From: an uncultured Selenomonadales bacterium
GTDB taxonomy: Bacteria; Bacillota; Negativicutes; Selenomonadales; Selenomonadaceae
Length of the DNA: 9,756 nt
Direction of reading: 5' to 3'
Assembly (NCBI GenBank): GCA_937910665.1
Contig: CALEPR010000184.1
Coordinates: 1-9,756, forward strand
Part shown: positions 6,607-9,756 of the stretch, piece after piece
Position numbering within the stretch: position 1 is the first letter of the stretch
How the letters are laid out: every line of letters starts with the position of its first letter
Program-made: the position numbers and the translations under genes
The notes under the pieces: model-generated
The model's input: only the letters and a program-made list of their open reading frames with translations
Database searches by the model: none
Told to the model about the DNA's origin: nothing

Positions 6607-7455
6607 ATGGCAACACAGGAATTGGCGAAAACAGCAAAAGGATTGACATTGCCGGAACTTTTGAGAGTAGAGGCAGTGCAAAAGCGAGTTGTAGAAGTGA
6701 CAGGCAAAAATCCAGCGGCGTTTACATCAGCGTTGATGACAGTTTTTAATGACAACGACCTTTTAAAAAAATGCGAGCCGAACAGTATTTTGACGGCGGC
6801 GGTGTTGATTGCAAGTTTGAATTTGCAAGTAAATCCGTCATTTGGCGAAGCGTATATTGTACCATTCAAAGACAAAGCGACGTTTCAAGTAGGAGTACAC
6901 GGTTATGTGCAACTTGCACTTCGCACAGGACAGTACAAAAAAATTCACGCAGGAGTGATTCGTGAAGGTGAAATTCGCGGCGTAAATCCATTGACAGGTG
7001 AATTTATTGTAGGAGAAAAGATTTCAGAAGAAATAGTCGGATACATAGCATATTTTGAACTTACGAACGGTTTTTCAAAGGCGTTGTATATGACAAAGGC
7101 GGAGATTGAAGAACACGCAAAAAAATTTTCGCAAAGTTATCAAGCAGACAAAAATAAAAGTTGGTCAATTTGGGCAAAAAATTTTGACAAGATGGCGACA
7201 AAAACGGTGCTGAAGTTGTTGCTTAAGAACTGGGGAGTTAAGTCGGTAGAAATGCAACAGGCGATACAAGCGGACTTCAGTGTTGTGAGCAAAGAAAATT
7301 TTACCTATCCAGACAATGGTAACAACATTACGCCGCGTGAAGAATTTGATATTACGCCGAGCGAAGACACGGAATTTGTTGAGGAAAAGCTGGAGGAAGA
7401 CAATCCTTTTGAAGATACAGACCTTGAAACAGGCGAAATTTTGACAGCTGAATAA
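6607..7455 (+). CDS. recT: RecT family single-strand DNA annealing protein
   Basis: This is a clear RecT/Redβ-type annealing protein. Family landmarks in order are: an N-terminal region ending in helix NSILTAAVLIASLNLQ; the conserved NPSFGEAYIVPF (near residues 76-87); TFQVGVHGYVQLALRTGQYK (near 91-110); and the WSIWAKNFDKMATKTVLKLL block (near 192-211). RecT coats single-stranded DNA and anneals complementary strands, used in phage recombination and genome circularisation. After about residue 228 there is a low-complexity acidic tail (EEKLEEDNPFEDTD and similar), like the protein-interaction tails of SSB and related proteins. The Shine-Dalgarno AGAGGAG (6591-6597) overlaps the end of the MBL stop codon, and ATG 6607 follows at 9 nt. 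Length 282 is normal. It closes the ATPase, MBL, RecT cassette and is followed by a hairpin. Confidence 0.95.
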   Translation: MATQELAKTAKGLTLPELLRVEAVQKRVVEVTGKNPAAFTSALMTVFNDNDLLKKCEPNSILTAAVLIASLNLQVNPSFGEAYIVPFKDKATFQVGVHGYVQLALRTGQYKKIHAGVIREGEIRGVNPLTGEFIVGEKISEEIVGYIAYFELTNGFSKALYMTKAEIEEHAKKFSQSYQADKNKSWSIWAKNFDKMATKTVLKLLLKNWGVKSVEMQQAIQADFSVVSKENFTYPDNGNNITPREEFDITPSEDTEFVEEKLEEDNPFEDTDLETGEILTAE

Positions 7456-7464
7456 ATTTAGGCG

Positions 7465-7494
7465 GCGGGGTTAGGAATAAATTCCTAGCCCTGC
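7465..7494 (+). other. GC-rich hairpin after recT, abutting the next ribosome site
   Basis: GCGGGGTTAGGAA (7465-7477) pairs with TTCCTAGCCCTGC (7482-7494) around a TAAA loop, giving a 13-bp stem with two G-U pairs. This is the most stable-looking structure in the window. Only TT follows before GAAAGGAG (7497-7504), the ribosome site of the antirepressor gene, so it lacks the U-run of a strong intrinsic terminator. It may be a weak or read-through terminator, a 3' stabiliser for the recombination message, or a barrier to translation of the antirepressor. Confidence 0.6.
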
Positions 7495-7513
7495 TTGAAA
7501 GGAGCAAAGCGAA

Positions 7514-8296
7514 ATGGAAAACAAGTTGCAAATTTTTAGCAATGAACAGTTCGGAACATTGCGAACAGTGAAAATTAACAATGAAATTTATTTTGTCGGA
7601 AAAGACGTAGCGTTGATACTTGGTTATGTAAACACATTCGACGCTATCGAAAAACACGTTGATGAAGAAGATAAGCTGGTATCGCAAATTGCGAGTGCAG
7701 GTCAAATGCGTAATGTAACGGTGATAAATGAAAGCGGACTTTATTCACTGATACTGTCGTCGAAACTTCCGAAGGCGAAAGAATTTAAACGCTGGGTAAC
7801 GTCGGAGGTCTTACCTTCAATTCGCAAGCACGGTGCATATGCGACACCGGCAACGATTGAAAACATTATCGCGAATCCAGATTTTGGAATTGAATTGTTG
7901 AAAAAGTTGAAGTCGGAGCGCGAGAAAAGAATTGTGGCAGAAAAACAGCTGGCAGAACAAAAGCCGAAAGTGATATTTGCAGACGCGGTAGAAGTCAGTC
8001 GGACAACAATATTAGTCGGCGACTTGGCGAAATTGTTAAAGCAGAACGGCATAGAAATAGGGCAGAATCGGCTGTTTGAATGGCTGAGGAATAACGGCTA
8101 TCTGATAAAGGGTAGTCGAGCGGATTGGAATATGCCGACGCAAAAATCGATGGAACTCGGCTTGTTTGAAGTGAAAGAACGTGCAATAAATAATCCGAAC
8201 GGCACAAACATAATAAAAAGAACGACGAAGGTAACAGGCAGGGGACAGATTTATTTTATCAACAAACTGCTAGGAAAGGCGGAGGGAAATGGTTAA
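7514..8296 (+). CDS. Phage antirepressor with BRO-N and KilAC domains (copy 1)
   Basis: The N-terminal BRO-N domain (about residues 5-115) shows the usual pattern: an aromatic strand, VGKDVALILGY, HVDEEDK, a hydrophobic NESGLYSLIL segment, then FKRWVTSEVLPSIRKHG (SEVLPSIRKHG at 97-107). A short helical linker (about 118-149) leads to a C-terminal KilAC domain starting near KPKV (150-153), with a VGDLAKLLKQNGIEIGQNRLFEWLRNNGYL winged-helix-like stretch and a GRGQIYFINKLL end. Proteins of this build act in phage regulation, typically by countering a repressor, probably with DNA binding; the target here is unknown. The ribosome site GAAAGGAG (7497-7504) follows directly on a stable hairpin. Length 260 is typical and the gene looks intact. 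The next gene starts inside its last codons. Confidence 0.92.
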   Translation: MENKLQIFSNEQFGTLRTVKINNEIYFVGKDVALILGYVNTFDAIEKHVDEEDKLVSQIASAGQMRNVTVINESGLYSLILSSKLPKAKEFKRWVTSEVLPSIRKHGAYATPATIENIIANPDFGIELLKKLKSEREKRIVAEKQLAEQKPKVIFADAVEVSRTTILVGDLAKLLKQNGIEIGQNRLFEWLRNNGYLIKGSRADWNMPTQKSMELGLFEVKERAINNPNGTNIIKRTTKVTGRGQIYFINKLLGKAEGNG

Positions 8297-8555
8297 GGCA
8301 GGAGACATATTGAAATTGGAAAAACCGCTGTATCCGTTTGAGCAGAAGAAATTGGACGAAGGCGGTTATTATGTGGTAGTGCAATATCACAAAATGGAAA
8401 TTTACCAGAACGCGGACGGTGTATGGGGAGCAAAATACTTGGAGGAACTTGAGCCGCCGCGAATCGCATTAAAGACGCACAATGGAATAATGGTACACGG
8501 CGAACTTTCGGATTACGACATAAAATTTGAAGTAGTGGGGAGAATTGAAAGATGA
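8289..8555 (+). CDS. Unrecognised small protein (88 aa), coupled to the antirepressor
   Basis: ATG 8289 lies 8 nt before the end of the antirepressor gene, in another frame, with GGAGGG (8281-8286) very close upstream, and the stop overlaps the next start as ATGA. Both ends are therefore consistent with translational coupling. The product looks like a compact beta-rich protein: VKAGDILKLEK at the start, GGYYVVVQYHKMEIY (about 25-39), a short GVWGAKYLEELE segment, and FEVVGRIER at the end. There are no Cys residues, no membrane segment and no motif I can assign. The opening VKAGDILKL and closing strand recall small SH3-like barrels, but that is a loose impression. Function is unknown. Confidence 0.8.
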   Translation: MVKAGDILKLEKPLYPFEQKKLDEGGYYVVVQYHKMEIYQNADGVWGAKYLEELEPPRIALKTHNGIMVHGELSDYDIKFEVVGRIER

Positions 8556-9025
8556 CAACGACAGAAAAATTCTTGGTGCAGGAAAAAGACGCGAAAGAAA
8601 CAGTGACAGAGTTGCTGAAAATGTTCGACGGCAAAAGTTATCGGTTTGCGAATGCGGCATTGAACACGGTGAAAAAGTTTTTGAATGAGGAATCGCAGTT
8701 CAAGGCGGCAAATGCGTTGCAGAAAATCAATTCACTTGTGGACAAAGAGAATCCTGCGCCTAAAAAAAAAAAAACAGTAAATGACATTGCGGAAGGCGAG
8801 AAAATTTTTGAAGCAGTAAAAGTAGCAGTGAAAGGCAAAGAAATATTTAGTGCGTTGCTGAAAGACGCGAGGGTAAAAAGTTATGCCGGAGAGGAACTGA
8901 CGCTGAAGTTCGGCAGTGAATACAAGGCGCATCACTTTGAAAGGTATTACAAAATGCAGTTCGAGAACACAGCGTCAGAGCTTTTCGGCAAGGAAATAAA
9001 AGTCGAAGTGGAAGGAGAAAATTAA
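8552..9025 (+). CDS. Two-domain 157-aa protein with poly-Lys linker; C-terminal half DnaX-III/DnaA-N-like (tentative)
   Basis: ATG 8552 overlaps the preceding TGA as ATGA. Residues 1 to about 66 form a helical N-terminal part (AKETVTELLKMF, FANAALNTVKKFL, AANALQKINSLV). Residues 67-76 are a Pro/Lys linker with four AAA-coded lysines (71-74). Residues about 80-157 have the order helix, hydrophobic FSALLKD, strand (EELTLKFGS), a helix rich in Phe/Tyr/Lys, then GKEIKVEVEGEN. That order and spacing resemble domain III of DNA polymerase III gamma/tau (DnaX) and the DnaA N-terminal domain, where a strand, a long helix and a final GK-x-I/V-x-V strand recur. The usual Trp in the first helix is absent. 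The similarity is judged by eye, so a replication link is only a hypothesis. The gene itself is well supported by coupling, codon use and an open frame. Confidence 0.85.
   Translation: MTTTEKFLVQEKDAKETVTELLKMFDGKSYRFANAALNTVKKFLNEESQFKAANALQKINSLVDKENPAPKKKKTVNDIAEGEKIFEAVKVAVKGKEIFSALLKDARVKSYAGEELTLKFGSEYKAHHFERYYKMQFENTASELFGKEIKVEVEGEN
8762..8774 (+). repeat. A13 homopolymer inside a gene, candidate slippage site
   Basis: Thirteen consecutive A residues encode lysines 71-74 and the first base of Thr75 of the 157-residue protein. It is the longest homopolymer seen in the window. With one extra A the frame reads four Lys codons, Asn, Ser, Lys and TGA; with one A fewer it reads four Lys codons, Gln and TAA. 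Slippage in either direction would thus end the protein at 77 or 75 residues, just after the linker. Confidence 0.7.
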
Positions 9026-9027
9026 AA

Positions 9028-9756
9028 ATGACAGACAAAATGCAAATTTTTGAAAATGCGGAGTTTGGTCAAATTAGAACAGCAGGAACAGCAGAAAATC
9101 CTACTTTCTGCCTTGCAGATTTGTGTAGAGCATTGGAATTGGACGCAAGTCAAGTGATGAAACGCCTTGACGGTGGGGTTGTTTCAATCCACCCCATAAT
9201 TGATTCACTTGGCAGAACGCAAAATGCAAATTTTGTAAACGAAGACGGAATGTATGATGTGATTTTGGACAGTCGCAAACCTGAAGCAAAAAAGTTTCGG
9301 AAATGGATAACATCAGAAGTTTTACCGAGTATCAGAAAACACGGAGTTTATGCGACAAAAGACTTTGTAGAAAAGTCAATATCAGACCCTGCGTGGGCGA
9401 TAAAAATTTTGACAGCACTTCAGCAGGAGCGCGAAGAAAAAGAACATTTGCGCGAAATAGTAAGCGTTCAGTCGGTGCAGATAGAGGAAATGAGACCGAA
9501 AGCCAGCTACTACGACTTGATTCTGCAGAGCAAAGAGGCAATACCAATCAGCGTGATAGCGAAAGATTATGGAATGAGCGGCAAAGCGATGAATCAGCTT
9601 TTGTACAGATTGGAAATTCAGTATCCGATGGGCGGAACGTGGCTTGTGTATCAGAATTACGCGTCGAAAGGTTACACCTGTACAAAAACAGTTCCGATTC
9701 GCGACGATTACACAAAAACTTATACAACTTGGACGCAGAAAGGCAGATTATTCTTG
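9028..9756 (+). CDS. Phage antirepressor with BRO-N and KilAC domains (copy 2), cut by the window end
   Basis: ATG 9028 follows AAGGAG (9012-9017) at 10 nt, 2 nt after the previous stop. The frame stays open for 243 codons to the window edge. The BRO-N domain covers about residues 5-115, with FGQIRT, CLADLCRALEL, RLDGGVVSIHPI, NEDGMYDVILDSRKPEAKKF and SEVLPSIRKHG (96-106). A helical linker with Glu/Arg repeats (about 128-154) leads to a KilAC domain beginning at RPKASYYDLIL (156-166), with EAIPISVIAKDYGMSGKAMNQLLYRL as the probable DNA-binding part and GYTCTKTVPIR further on. KilAC domains usually end soon after a KGRLFL-type stretch, which is the last sequence here, so only a short tail should be missing. 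It is a diverged paralog of the gene at 7514, different in linker and C-terminal half. Confidence 0.9.
   Translation, partial: MTDKMQIFENAEFGQIRTAGTAENPTFCLADLCRALELDASQVMKRLDGGVVSIHPIIDSLGRTQNANFVNEDGMYDVILDSRKPEAKKFRKWITSEVLPSIRKHGVYATKDFVEKSISDPAWAIKILTALQQEREEKEHLREIVSVQSVQIEEMRPKASYYDLILQSKEAIPISVIAKDYGMSGKAMNQLLYRLEIQYPMGGTWLVYQNYASKGYTCTKTVPIRDDYTKTYTTWTQKGRLFL

Noticed and set aside
7465..7494. Intrinsic terminator ending the recombination operon
   Set aside because: The stem is strong but only two T follow it before the next ribosome site, so I report a hairpin and not a terminator.
7514..9756. Recent tandem duplication of the antirepressor gene
   Set aside because: Even the segment with the best-conserved residues (SEVLPSIRKHG) differs at many codons, and the KilAC parts are clearly different.

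Overview
The window reads as the early/recombination region of a tailed phage or prophage. It is A+T-rich, densely packed and strictly one-directional. Twelve genes, all on the + strand, fill almost all of it. Gaps are short or absent, three junctions overlap (GTGA, ATGA and an 8-base overlap), and Shine-Dalgarno sequences of the AAGGAG type are strong. These traits and the protein families (RecT, SbcC-like ATPase, MBL-fold hydrolase, BRO-N/KilAC antirepressors, DUF4942 methyltransferase) point to a low-GC Firmicutes host, possibly a Negativicute. The host is an inference; nothing in the window fixes it. No integrase, structural gene, tRNA, CRISPR array or IS element is present.

Layout. Positions 1-108 hold a near-consensus sigma70 promoter (TTGACA, 17 bp, TAAAAT) with two TTAAAC/GTTTAA inverted repeats, one on the -10 box and one in the leader. 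This looks like a repressor-controlled early promoter. Positions 109-4241 carry five genes: two unrecognised acidic or coiled-coil proteins, a small J-domain protein (HPD motif) with a charge-segregated tail, a 514-residue N6-adenine-type methyltransferase fold joined to a DUF4942-like region, and an unrecognised acidic protein. A 43-nt hairpin then precedes the recombination cassette at 4319-7455: a Rad50/SbcC-like ATPase with a CPYC zinc hook, a translationally coupled MBL-fold hydrolase, and the single-strand annealing protein RecT. A second hairpin follows recT. The 3' part (7514-9756) has a BRO-N/KilAC antirepressor, two small coupled genes, and a second BRO-N/KilAC antirepressor cut by the window end.

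How it works together (inference): the promoter drives one long early transcript. The ATPase, MBL hydrolase and RecT would process DNA ends and anneal strands; no RecE/YqaJ/lambda-Exo-type nuclease is visible, so the MBL protein is the best candidate for the exonuclease. The J-domain protein could recruit host DnaK. The antirepressors probably act in the lysis/lysogeny or anti-immunity decision. The most unusual point is the 157-residue protein at 8552-9025. Its C-terminal half resembles the small alpha/beta domain seen in DnaX domain III or the DnaA N-terminus. Its Lys linker is an uninterrupted run of 13 A, and slippage in either direction there would meet a stop codon within three codons, so one gene could yield full-length and about 75-77-residue products, as in known dnaX genes.
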